Source: Elymus sibiricus (taxonomy: Eukaryota; Streptophyta; Magnoliopsida; Poales; Poaceae). Taken from it: a stretch of DNA of 64,000 nucleotides. The stretch is from assembly GCA_039707655.1 (NCBI GenBank), contig CM077671.1:242521095-242585094 (forward strand), read 5' to 3'. This document shows, one piece after another, positions 34,858 to 44,498 of the stretch. The position numbers and the translations under genes are program-made. The notes below the pieces were generated by a model that ran no database searches, had not been told where the DNA came from, and saw only the letters and a list, made by a program, of their open reading frames with translations. Within the stretch, counting starts at the first letter, position 1. Every line of letters begins with the position of its first letter.

Positions 34858-35865
34858 ATGACTCAAGAGAATACCAAGTTGTGTGACTTTTCCAATATTA
34901 ATAATAATGAATTTATTAGTACTCCGATTGCTCCCGCCACTAGTGCGGAATCTTATGAAATTAATGCCGCTTTGCTTAATCTTGTTATGAAAGAAAAAAT
35001 TTCTGGCCTTGCTAATGAAGATGCCGCATCCCATCTAAATACTTTCATTGAGTTGTGTGATATGCAAAAGAAGAAATATGTGGATAATGATATTGTTAAA
35101 TTGAAGCTATTTCCATTCTCACTACGAGATCGTGCTAAAACTTGGTTTTCATCTTTGCCTAAAAATAGTATTGATTCATGGAATAAGTGTAAAGATGCTT
35201 TTATTTCCAAGTACTTTCCGCCCGCTAAGATCATCTCCCTTAGGAACGATAAAATGAATTTTAAGCAACTTGATCATGAGCATGTTGCCCAATCTTGGGA
35301 GAGGATGAAACTAATGATTCGAAATTGCCCCACGCATGGTTTGAGTTTATGGATGATTATACAAATTTTCTATGCGGGATTGAATTTTGCATCTAGGAAT
35401 CTCTTAGATTCCGCCGCGGGTGGTACTTTTATGGAAATCACATTAGGAGAAGCTACTAAACTCCTAGATAATATTATGGCAAATTACTCTCAATGGCATA
35501 CCGAAAGATCTCCTACTAGTAAAAAAGTGCATGCTATTGAAGAAATAAATACTTTGAGTGAAAAGATGGATGAATTAATGAAATTGTTTGCTAGTAAGAG
35601 TGCTCCTATTGATCCTAATGATATGCCTTTGTCTTCTTTGATTGGAAATAATAATGAATCTATGGATGTGAATTTAGTTGGTAGGAACAATTTTGGTAAT
35701 AACGCGTATAGAGGTAATTTCAATCCTAGGCCGTTTCCTAGTAATTCCTCTAATAATTATGGTAATTCCTACAACAACTCTTATGGAAATTATAATAAGA
35801 TTCCCTCTGATCTTGAGAATAATATTAAAGAATTCATTAGTCGCAAAAGGGTTTCAATGCTATGA
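34858..35865 (+). CDS. Gag of C
   Basis: A 335-codon ORF. An N-terminal region (residues 1-55) is followed by a Retrotrans_gag-type domain at about 60-185, with KLKLFPFSLRDRAKTWF, a VAQSWERMK motif and FYAGLNFASRNLLDSAAGG. A coiled-coil-like segment and an Asn/Gly-rich tail follow (NNFGNNAYRGNF, NSSNNYGNSYNNSYGNYN). No CCHC zinc knuckle is visible. The stop at 35863-35865 overlaps the protease ORF start at 35862 (ATGA). The last residues (RKRVSML) differ from the reading in the neighbouring frame (QKGFNAMIEEKL), so the overlap is probably a one-base indel in a once-continuous gag-protease frame. The Met chosen aligns with the B start. Confidence 0.82.
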   Translation: MTQENTKLCDFSNINNNEFISTPIAPATSAESYEINAALLNLVMKEKISGLANEDAASHLNTFIELCDMQKKKYVDNDIVKLKLFPFSLRDRAKTWFSSLPKNSIDSWNKCKDAFISKYFPPAKIISLRNDKMNFKQLDHEHVAQSWERMKLMIRNCPTHGLSLWMIIQIFYAGLNFASRNLLDSAAGGTFMEITLGEATKLLDNIMANYSQWHTERSPTSKKVHAIEEINTLSEKMDELMKLFASKSAPIDPNDMPLSSLIGNNNESMDVNLVGRNNFGNNAYRGNFNPRPFPSNSSNNYGNSYNNSYGNYNKIPSDLENNIKEFISRKRVSML

Positions 35866-36932
35866 TTGAAGAAAAATTGCTCAAGATTGATGATTTGGCT
35901 AGGAACGTTGATAGAATTTCTCTTGAGATTGATTCTTTGAAAATTAGATCTATTCCACCCAAGCATGATATTAATGAGTCTTTAAAAGCTATGAGAATTT
36001 CTATTGATGAGTGTAAGGAAAGAACTGCTAGAATACGTGCTAAGCGTGAATGGCTTGAAAAGGTGTGTTCTCGTGATAATATTGATGAAGATCTTAAAGT
36101 GATTGATGTGACTCCTATTGAATCTTTGTTTTCTAAAACAAATCTTGATAAATATGGGACTGGAGATAAGTCAACTTTAGTTAAAAGGCGTCCCAATGAT
36201 TCGGAGTTTATAGATCCTAATGCTAAGATTGATAAAAGTGGGATTGAAGAGGTCAAAACTTTAATTAGCAATGAACCCACTCTTTTGGATTTCAAGGACT
36301 TTAATTATGATAGTTGTTCTTTGATTGATTGTATTTCCTTGTTACAATCCATGTTGAATTCTCCTCATGCTTATAATCAAAATAAAGCTTTTACTAAACA
36401 TATCGTTGATGCTATGATGAAATCTTTTGAAGAAAGACTTGAGTTGGAAGTTTCTATACCTAGAAAACTTTATGATGAGTGGGAACCTACTATTAATATA
36501 AAAATTAAAGATTATGAGTGCCATGCTTTGTGTGATTTGGGTGCTAGCGTTTCCACGATTCCGAAAACTTTATGTGATGTGCTAGGTTTCCGTGAATTTG
36601 ATGATTGCTCTTTGAATTTGCATCTAGCGGATTCCACTATAAAGAAACCTATGGGAAGGATTAATGATGTTATTATTGTTGCAAATAGGAATTATGTGCC
36701 CGTAGATTTCATTGTTCTTGATATAGATTGCAATCCTACATGTCCTATTATTCTTGGTAGACCTTTCCTTAGAACGATTGGTGCAATTATTGATATGAAG
36801 GAAGGAAATATTAGATTCCAATTTCCATTAAGAAAAGGCATGGAACACTTTCCTAGAAATAAAATAAAATTACCTTATGAATCTATTATGAGAGCTACTT
36901 ATGTATTGCATACCAAAGATGATAATACCTAG
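35862..36932 (+). CDS. Protease ORF of C
   Basis: A 356-codon ORF that continues the gag polyprotein. Residues 1-80 are charged and coiled-coil-like (LLKIDDLARNVDRIS, KERTARIRAKREWLEK). From DEDLKVIDVTPIES the sequence is nearly the same as the B ORF. The aspartic protease carries CDLGASVSTIP and IILGRPFLRT. The Leu in D-L-G, where retroviral proteases have Thr or Ser, is shared with A and B and so appears to be a family trait rather than damage. It ends at a normal stop before non-coding sequence; no pol follows. The ORF start may be artificial if the overlap with gag is an indel. Confidence 0.82.
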   Translation: MIEEKLLKIDDLARNVDRISLEIDSLKIRSIPPKHDINESLKAMRISIDECKERTARIRAKREWLEKVCSRDNIDEDLKVIDVTPIESLFSKTNLDKYGTGDKSTLVKRRPNDSEFIDPNAKIDKSGIEEVKTLISNEPTLLDFKDFNYDSCSLIDCISLLQSMLNSPHAYNQNKAFTKHIVDAMMKSFEERLELEVSIPRKLYDEWEPTINIKIKDYECHALCDLGASVSTIPKTLCDVLGFREFDDCSLNLHLADSTIKKPMGRINDVIIVANRNYVPVDFIVLDIDCNPTCPIILGRPFLRTIGAIIDMKEGNIRFQFPLRKGMEHFPRNKIKLPYESIMRATYVLHTKDDNT

Positions 36933-38300
36933 ATCTATTGCGTTATGCCTAGCTAGGGGCGTTAAACAATAGCGCTTGTTGGGAGGCAACCCAATTTTAT
37001 TTTTATGCTTTTGCTTTTGCTTCTGTTTTTGAGTTTTCCACACATTATTAACTCTGTAGTAATTGTGTTTTCTTTTTTAATTTAGTGTTTGAGCCAAGTA
37101 AGACCTTTGGGATGGTCTACGGTGTTTGTGATTTGATTTTGCTGAAAAACAGAAACTTTTGCTCTCAGTCCAGGAATTTTGTAAATTCACTGGAACGTGC
37201 ATTTGATCTGAATATTTTACACAAGATTTATATACAAATTTCCCTGATTTTCCTAATTTTTCAGAATTTTTGGAGTTACAGAAGTATTCGAAGTCTATAG
37301 ATTGCTACAGACCGTTCTGTTTTAGACAGATTCTGTTTTCTTTGTGTTGTTTGCTTATTTTGATGTATCTATGGGTTGTATCGGGGGGGTATGAACCATG
37401 GAGAAGTTGGAATACAGTAGATATTACACCAATATAAATAAAGAATGAGTTCACAATAGTACCTAAAGTGGTGATTTATTTTTCTTATACTAACGGATCT
37501 CATGAGTTTTCTGTTGAGTTTTGTGTTGTGAAGTTTTCAAGTTTTGGGTAAAGATTTGATGGACTATGGAATAAGGAGTGGCAAGAGCCTAAGCTTGGGG
37601 ATGCCCAAGGCACCCCAAGCCATATTCAAGGATACCAAAAAGCCTAAGCTTGGGGATGCCCCGGAAGGCATCCCCTCTTTCGTCTTCAATCCATCGGTAA
37701 ATTTACTTGAGGCTATATTTTTATTCACCACATGATATGTGTTTTGCTTGGAGCGTCTTGTATGATATGAGTCTTTGCTTTTTAGTTTGCCACAATCATC
37801 CTTGCTGTACACATCTTTTGATAGAGACACGCGTTCATCGTGAATTTATTAGAATACTCTATGTGCTTCACTTATATCTTTTGAGCTCGGCAATGTTGCT
37901 CTAGTGCTTCACTTATATCTTTTTAGAGCACGGTGGTGTTTTATTTTATAGAAATTATTGAACTCTCGTACCTCACTTATATTATTTTGAGAGTCTTTAA
38001 ACAGCATGGTAATTGGTTTAGGTTATGAATTTAGTCCTAATATAATGGGCATCCAAGAGGGATATAATAAAAACTTTCATATAAAGTGCATTGAATACTA
38101 TGAGAAGTTTGATTCCTTGCATATAGTTTTGAGATATAGAGATGGTAATATGAGAGTCATGCTAGTGAGTAGTTGTGAATTGGAAGAAATACTTGTGTTA
38201 AAGTTTGTGATTCCCGTAGCATGCACGTATGGTGAACCGTTATGTAACGAAGTCGGAGCATGATTTGTTTAATGATTGTCAACCTTTGTGTGAGGGTCGG
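36933..38300 (+). other. Non-coding 3' domain of C, truncated
   Basis: It begins with GGGGCGTTAAACAATAGC and GCTTGTTGGGAGGCAACCC, the conserved post-protease words of this family. Two adjacent hairpins built on AGCCTAAGCTTGGGGATGCC lie at 37593-37620 and 37652-37675. The rest is AT-rich with no gene and aligns with B in reverse. Confidence 0.8.
37593..37675 (+). repeat. Twin hairpins on the AAGCTTGGGGATGCC word
   Basis: Hairpin 1 pairs GCTTGGGG (37593-37600) with CCCCAAGC (37613-37620), then TGCC (37602-37605) with GGCA (37609-37612), with loop CAA. Hairpin 2 pairs GGGGATGCC (37652-37660) with GGCATCCCC (37667-37675), with loop CCGGAA. The left arms are the same word and the right arms differ. 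The same pair is present in B on the minus strand (11355-11425). Confidence 0.8.
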
Positions 38301-38360
38301 TGTCGGTGTACTAAAGTATGGGTCTTTTTAGTACCCCTTACTTGTGCACGGGCAGTTGTA
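38301..38360 (+). repeat. 60-bp LTR-start fragment of a D-like Gypsy element
   Basis: TGTCGGTGTACTAAAG ... GGGCAGTTGTA follows the order of the D LTR start read on its own strand from 53850 (TGTTGGTGCACTAGG ... GGCAGTAGC). It is inserted or joined at the break in C. It meets E at GCCACA, a word present at the equivalent position in LTR E, so the join may have used microhomology. Confidence 0.6.
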
Positions 38361-39052
38361 GCCACATCCAGATTTGCTTTCTGGACCAGATTGGCCAGTT
38401 GCAAAACAACTATGTTAAATCTTGATTCCTTTCTTCTCAAACTTCCCAGGATTGTAGTCCTTCCTACCCTAAACCTCCCAGACATCTTATTTGGTTCCTA
38501 TCACCTTCCTGTGGATCACAGTAATGTGGCCAAGTTTGCTACAGCAAACTTGCAGTGACATTTGCCATCACACCAGTTATCCATTTGCTGATCTCTCACT
38601 TCCAGGCTACCTTGGGGAGCAAGGACTACACCCCAGACAAGGTGTGCCAGCCTCTCTTGTCCCCTCCAAGCCAGTGCATGTGGTGACCATGCGTTTGGCA
38701 TGCTGTGTGCGCGCTCTGGCAGTTGGGACCCTCGGTCTCGTCCGTTTCCTCGCTCCCTCGACATCTAGCCATGTCCAGCAGCTGCCCCTTGTCATCTCCT
38801 TCCTTCTGGACCCCTCTCCCCCTCCAGCATCTTCCTCGCCGCGCCGCGACGAGCTCCGCCCCTGTTCTGCCCATGACCTCCATTGTCGTCTTTCCCCTCG
38901 AGCTCTCCCGAGCCTCCCTGACCTTCCCCGAGACCCCTCCAATCCTCTGAGAAGCTCCTCGATGCCTCTTGCGGCCAGCCACCACCTCCCCTCGCTCCAG
39001 TGCCCGGCTAGGATCGCCACGGCGGCGTCCTTATCCGTCGCCCTCGGCCGGC

Positions 39053-39059
39053 TATAAAA
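39053..39059 (+). promoter_or_regulatory. TATA box of E 5' LTR
   Basis: CGGCCGGCTATAAAAGCCGCGG is a strong TATA setting (TATAAAA). A CTCCTCCCCCTCCTCTCTCC pyrimidine leader follows within 60 bp. Confidence 0.65.
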
Positions 39060-39816
39060 GCCGCGGCCGAGCCCCTCCCCGGGCATCCCAGAGCTTCTCC
39101 TCCCCCTCCTCTCTCCCCTAGATCCCTCGCCCGGCCATTTCCCTCTCTGGAGCCCCCCAATCGCCGCCATGGCCGCTGGCGAACCCCTCTCAAATTAACC
39201 CGAGGCCGAGCCCCCCCTCCACCTCCTTCCACCACCATAAGTAGCCCTCTCGCCGGCGAACCTTCCCCACCCCTCAGCTTGCCGTCGGAGCCCCTGTGGC
39301 CGCCGCCCCCTAGGCCGGCCGCCGCCTCCCTTTGCTCTCTGTTAATCTCGAGTCACGGCCGCTCAGCTCGTCCCCGGCGTGCGTGCGGCAGCTGAATGGA
39401 GGCGACGTCTCTCCCCGATCCCGCCAATGCCCTCCCCTTGGCCGGAGGTGACCGGAGCCGGCCGGGCCATCGCCGGCGGCGCTTTGCCTCGCCTCGCTCC
39501 TGTCCCTGATCGGGAGGTTAAAGGTGGCGGGAGGAGAGAGAGGGTCCACGCGGGCCCCATCGGTCAGCGGTAGAGGCCGGGCCCCGCCCCGCCACGTTGG
39601 ATTAAGTGGAGGCGCCCGGCGTGGAGTTCGCCTCCCTGCTTCAAAAGCGTATTCTTCTAAATACACTTTCTGTTTTATCAGCCAGGGGCCGGTTTGTGAA
39701 AATCTTTTTACAGATGGGTCCCCGGTGTTCAAACGTCCATATCTTCGCGATCCTAACCCCGATCGAGGTGGTTCCAAAGCCCACGTCTTTGTCTTGTCAA
39801 TCCCGTCATGCTGGTA

Positions 39817-39850
39817 TCATTTTCACTATGTGCTCACATAGTGAAAATGA
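39817..39850. repeat. Perfect 16-bp inverted repeat with 2-nt loop
   Basis: TCATTTTCACTATGTG (39817-39832) and CACATAGTGAAAATGA (39835-39850) are exact complements around CT. Equivalent sites in the 3' LTR units (46951-46984, 49205-49238, 51459-51492) carry CACACAGTG in the right arm, which breaks one pair. Confidence 0.9.
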
Positions 39851-40518
39851 CCAGTTTGCCCTTGCCGTAAACAGCCCCCCTCCGAGAGAGAACTGTTTCC
39901 GGCAACTCCTTCCGCAACTTTTCCGCACTTCTTTCCGGTGGATCCCTCATCCCAGGCAAGCCAGGACACCCATTCCATGAAGCATTTCAATAGCATTACA
40001 TATTTGATTGAATTACTTGCATTACTTTGCCATGTGATAATTCATAGTAATTAATTTAAATGCTTAGTTGCTGCCATATTAAGTATTGTGATAAACCACT
40101 ATGTTTGCCAAGTGAACTTAGTGGGTTGATCTTGAGTCACCTGTCCGGGCTTATCCGTGCAACCACATTTGCCGGTATGGGATGGCCTTGACTTGGTCTG
40201 ATCGCGTGCTCTTTTATTGGTACCACCAAAGAGGGAAGGTTATGCGCGCGTGCTACCCTGGCCCGGTAGGCGGCGATAACCTTGTGAGCCCAGTTGAGTT
40301 ATTTGGATCCAGGTCCCCGTTTGGGACAGTTTGTTTGGCCACGACGGTGGCAGGTGTCATGAGGACATAGGTGTCATGGGGACACAGGGGCCACCCAGGG
40401 CAGGCCTCCGGGGGAGGATGAATGCCGGTGGTACGATGAAAGAGTCACGGGTCAGGAAGGTTTCGTTGAAGCAACGTTGGTCCACCCGAAGGGGATCACG
40501 AGGCCGGGTGCTTCATGG

Positions 40519-40580
40519 TGTGGGTAAAGTGCGCAACCTCTGCAGAGTGTAAAATCTATTTGAATAGCCGCGTCCACGGT
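40519..40580 (+). other. Conserved LTR block in E (5' LTR)
   Basis: GTGTGGGTAAAGTGCG, CTCTGCAGAGTGTAAA and TTGAATAGCCGCGTCCACGG occur here. Copies lie at 47653-47714, 49907-49968 and 52159-52220 in the 3' LTR units, where the word is TTCGAATAGCCG. The same block occurs in Z and H. Confidence 0.75.
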
Positions 40581-41190
40581 ATTGGACAGCCCGTCCAGAC
40601 CTCACTAGGTGGTCAACCGTAATCTTGATAATAACAATGGATGAACTCGTCTTGTGATCGGAAGTACTCAGTGAGTATTCCGAGGGTTGTGGGACAACCC
40701 AGAAAAGAGTAAGTTGATGATCGGTAACAGTAAGTAAACTACTTATGCATTTAATATGATAATTGCCATGCTATTGTTTGCTGCATTGTGTGGTTGTCGT
40801 GAGCTTGCGAGTACATTCAAAGTACTCACCTGGCGTATCATGCCAGTTTGCAGGTCCTGCCAGGTTTGCTTACTTGTCGTCGATGTCGAGTTTGCGAGCT
40901 AGGATGCGCGTTCCAGCCAGAGTCCCCGCGGAGTGGAGTCCATCACCGCAGTCGTTGTTCCGCTGCCGAGAGTTATTTCGCTTCCTCGGATTATCCCGCT
41001 ATTAGCCTAGAGCTACCCTGGGCAGGCGTAGTATTGCCGTACCGATGTAATCTATGTACCCTTGTATCCTTATTCATAGTGATAAAGAGCCGATTTGTTA
41101 TATGCCAACAGTGCCGTATTCCAGAAGACTTGTTCATGGGTTGGAATACGGGGCGTTCCAGTCTCCTCTGAACCGGGGTGCCACAAGCGT

Positions 41191-41202
41191 TGGTATCAGA
41201 GC
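41191..41202 (+). other. Initiator tRNA-Met PBS of E
   Basis: TGGTATCAGAGC lies 5 nt after the LTR end GTGCCACA. This is the common plant primer site matching the 3' end of initiator tRNA-Met, and it fixes the element's orientation and LTR end. Confidence 0.9.
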
Positions 41203-44200
41203 TAGGTTTGGCTGTAGGACGCCCTAGATCGCGCGAGCATTAGTAACCGGTAGTATAGGATCCAGTTGGTTTGCTGCACTTGTTTGTTGCATTTGTTTGT
41301 GCATAGGATGCATATAGACTAGATATCTTATCACTAACGATGGACCTGGTGAGTGTAGGTGGCATCGGTTTTGATTCATCACCTGCGCTCTCCAGTTTGC
41401 ATGCTTGTTCCTTGGTGTGGAGTTATCTCCGTCCCAGCGGAGTAATGCCATGGTGCCTGGTAGTATCGATCCCTTGCAGGACTAATGCACCGGTACCACA
41501 CCAATATATTCTCTTCCGACCCCTATTGTTTCGGTGATAGACATGTTTATATCCCGGATCTTGCCCATTCCATTAGCCGTGTTGGCAACCCTTACTGATA
41601 TTTGTTATCGGAAAAGGGCAATGCCCGCAAGCCCTTCTTTCCATCGCCATCCCTCCTTGCCACCCATCCTATGGACGAGTACGGTTTTCTTCCGTCCGCT
41701 TGATGATGATGTGGTCGTGACCCTCGTGTTCCGACCCACGATCACCAAGTTCGTCCTCGCCACCGTGTCCGTCCAGATGGAACCGGTGTAAGCCCCTGTT
41801 TGGTGTAGCTTTGTTTAAACCAACTCCTTCCACACATTGATTCACTTTCGTGCACACTGCCACAGCATGTTAGACCGTAACACCGGAGTTCTTGCGAGAT
41901 TTGTGTGCTTAAGTAGGAAGGCATATTATTGTTGTGAATAGTTGTAGAGTATGTGCTATTTCTTGTGTGTGATCTTGTTGCTTTGTGTGTTTTTGTTTAG
42001 CCTTTCTTTTGCTTCTTTCTTTGGGCCCTTGGTGTTACCTTATTTTCCCCTTATGGAAGTTGCTCACTGACACTGGACTCAAAGAATCAGTAAAGGCAGT
42101 CCTTTGGAAGCTCAGCTCAGCAATATGGAATTTTCAGCAGACTGCATTATATCAGGAATATCGGGCCTGAATATAAATGATATCCTCGCTGGATTGGTTA
42201 TCAGCATCAAGTATACATCAGTGCAACCTTCACATAAGTAATCATCGAATCAGCAAGAAGGCAAAGTGTGTGTATAACGAGTAGTACATTTCGAGTCTAA
42301 GGTATGATTCATATACGCGGTTGAGTCTGCTATGAGCACAATTTGAACCCTGCTATGTCCTGGAATCAAGCCAGAATGTGCTATGAACTTAGTGCTCAGC
42401 AAGAAGAATAGTCGAACAACTTTCTTCATACAACAAGTAACCGACAACAGAAACATTAAGGGTTATATATGCACTTAGCTTGCATATGGCAAAGAGAAAG
42501 CTTCAGATATAAGCAACCCAGTCTTTCTCCACAAGCTATCAGAGAAGCTTACGATGCAAGGTCCCTCTGTCTTCCCCGATACGGCACATGGATATCTTCC
42601 AGTACAAGATACTCAGGCTTCTTCAGTAAGCTACCGCAAAAGCTTCTGGCCTAAGGTACTGAGTCTTCCTAGCAAGTCTTTAAGAGGGAAAGCCTTTGAG
42701 CACAAGCTATGCAATCCTCGCCAGCAAGGTATCGCATCGACATCAGTACACGCTATCCCGCCGACAGTTGGCAGCATATGACCATGCATTCCAAGGATCA
42801 GATCCGCAACAGTTGGTCAGAAGGCAAAAAGTCAGTCAGGACACAAGCCTGCCTCAGGAACCAAGCACTCAGCTGCATATACTCAATACATATGGTGGAC
42901 ATGCTGCCAAGGTCATAGGAGTTACTCATACAATGATGCCAGCCCGGTGAGAATCTGACCATTGCATGAGCTATGTAAGAAGAAGAAGAACGCCAGTTAT
43001 ATACTTCAGTGATGACCAACAACCTATGGATAAGCTGTATGGGACACGGATGAACCCTTGCCCGTCTTTCTTTGGTGACGGCACCACGCCTGTGTTCTGA
43101 GCTGTTTTCAGCCGTCCGGGGTGGATGCCGATTTTTATTTCTCTTGTCAGCAACTGGCCCGTGTTCTGAGCTGTTTTTCGGCCGTCTCGGGCAGCTGTTG
43201 AATTTTTTTCCGTAGCAGTGACCCTATGCTCTGAGCTGTTTTTCGGCCGTCTTAGGGAACTGCTACTTTCTTCTTATCGACACCGTCTCATGCTCTGAGA
43301 TGCTTTTCAGCCGTCTTGAGTCGGGGTTGAGTTACTCCAGTAATATCCCAGATCTGAGTTGTAAAGACCGTTCTGGTGGCTACTGGTTTATTTGTCGGTT
43401 TCATCCAAGGGTTCAGACGGTCGTTACCCTACAGCTACAACTTGTTAAGTAATATGCCTGCCGGAATATTGTACCTGGCAGCACCCATGGTCATCCGAAG
43501 AATCAAGAACACATCAGGCCAAGCTCTTTCAGCTAAGGATCCAGGCAAAGAGAACCATAATGAACGAGCAAGATTGGCCATACAGGTAGGATAATGGTTG
43601 CAAGATCAACATGGTACAGATACCCAAAACGGTCTGGTTCGATACCAATCACCATGGGTACACACACACGGGGTCTATTCCATTTGCAAAGACCCTATAT
43701 CGAGTCAACCTGCTCAGCCAGCTACATATTCTCGGACTCGTCAGGAGGGGATATGCAAGCCTGTCAGACGGAACGATCAGAAGGATGATAACTGCCTCAA
43801 AGCATGTGTCCTCATCTAGGGAAATCAGTCAAAAGATAACCTGCTGGGGACAAGATCTTCCTGTTAGGACCCCCGTCGGTCAAGTCGGCAGATAATGTCG
43901 TTATAAGGTCGTACCCTTTACGCTGGTCACGACCGGCTACAGCCAAGTCGTTGGTACAGATGTGATGCTAAGGGCAGTAAACCTAGCCAAGATGTTTCCA
44001 TAACCCCTGCAAGGAGTCCGATTCCGCCAGGAGAACGGTATGATTCACAGCACCAATTGAGTCTGGAGGGCACCCAGCCATTTGAAGCAGTCCAATGCAA
44101 TGGATAAAAGATTTTGTGTCCACCGAGAGAATCTGTTCGCAACTCAATGAGCGGCCGTCCGTATTGGACTTCAACACAACACGTCCATGAGGAACAACTC

Positions 44201-44484
44201 CCAGACTTGCGAGAAGGACAGGTATTTCAGACAGGATAAGCCATTACACACAGATAAGTCAACAGACATAAAAGGAGTGAAGCCGGAGTAACATGTGAGT
44301 TAAGACTTGCCCGAAAAAGGATCCAGTAAAGCAAACCACACTGAAGCCAGGCAGTGTGTCAGATAAAATCCAGCGAGAGCATTGTACAAAGGCAAAAAGG
44401 AAACCCGAGTTGGAAACGGTTTCCTCAAGTGGGATATTTATGTTTAAACCCTGAGCAACCAAATCTCGAGGACGAGATTTCTTT
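41203..44484 (+). other. Internal domain of E, no recognisable gag or pol
   Basis: 3.3 kb in which I find no gag, protease, RT, RNase H, integrase or chromodomain motif in any frame. The longest frames are about 110 codons and look random. The most structured part is the hairpin array at 43079-43330. An autonomous element of this kind would need 4-5 kb of pol here, so the coding region has been replaced or lost. Confidence 0.75.
43079..43330 (+). repeat. Array of four stem-loops with constant loop and covarying stems
   Basis: Four units of about 65 nt. Constant loops are at 43091-43117, 43162-43187, 43227-43252 and 43291-43316. Each reads TG(T/C)(G)TTCTGAGCTG or TGCTCTGAG(C/A)TG, then T-rich, then C(A/G)GCCGTC. 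Stems: 43079-43090 with 43118-43130; 43151-43161 with 43188-43200; 43212-43226 with 43253-43266; 43277-43290 with 43317-43330. Examples are GCCCG/CGGGC in unit 2, GTAGCAGT/ACTGCTAC plus CCCTA/TAGGG in unit 3, and CTCA/TGAG plus GACACCG/CGGGGTT (with wobble and mismatch) in unit 4. The stems differ between units and stay paired. A small inner stem GCTG/C(A/G)GC is possible in units 1-3. I know of no described motif that matches. Confidence 0.85.
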
Positions 44485-44498
44485 AAGGGAGGTAGGTT
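44485..44498 (+). other. Polypurine tract of E
   Basis: AAGGGAGGTAGG lies just before the 3' LTR start and follows CTCGAGGACGAGATTTC, a usual neighbour of the PPT in Tekay/Del-type elements. Confidence 0.8.

Larger units (their letters stand above)
33097..38300 (+). mobile_element. Gypsy element 'C' (gag and protease, 3' end missing)
   Basis: C has a 5' LTR (33097-34629), a tRNA-Asp PBS, gag, protease and part of a non-coding 3' domain. It is the same family as B: LTR, 3' domain and protease align closely. C keeps the gag domain that B lacks. The element stops at GAGGGTCGG (38300), about 1.3 kb short of where B's 3' LTR would lie, and meets a D-like LTR scrap. No RT, RNase H or integrase is present, and none is expected in the missing part given B. 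Confidence 0.9.
38361..41185 (+). repeat. 5' LTR of E (start missing)
   Basis: 2825 bp that align with the 3' LTR from 45475, carrying one copy of the 2253-bp unit (38445-40697). It contains a TATA box at 39053-39059, a perfect 34-nt palindrome at 39817-39850, the conserved block at 40519-40580 and a GAGTAC/GTACTC inverted repeat at 40809-40827. The GC-rich part (38700-39600) is open in several frames on both strands; these frames have no domain and are not conserved in length between copies. Confidence 0.88.

Noticed and set aside
43079..43330. CRISPR-like array (constant repeats, variable spacers) in element E
   Set aside because: The copies sit in a plant LTR element. The variable parts pair across each constant part, spacing is irregular and there are no cas genes. 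It is a stem-loop array.
43079..43330. Hammerhead-type ribozymes (retrozyme) in the stem-loop array
   Set aside because: The core words CTGATGA and GAAA are absent. CTGAGCTG is only a superficial match.
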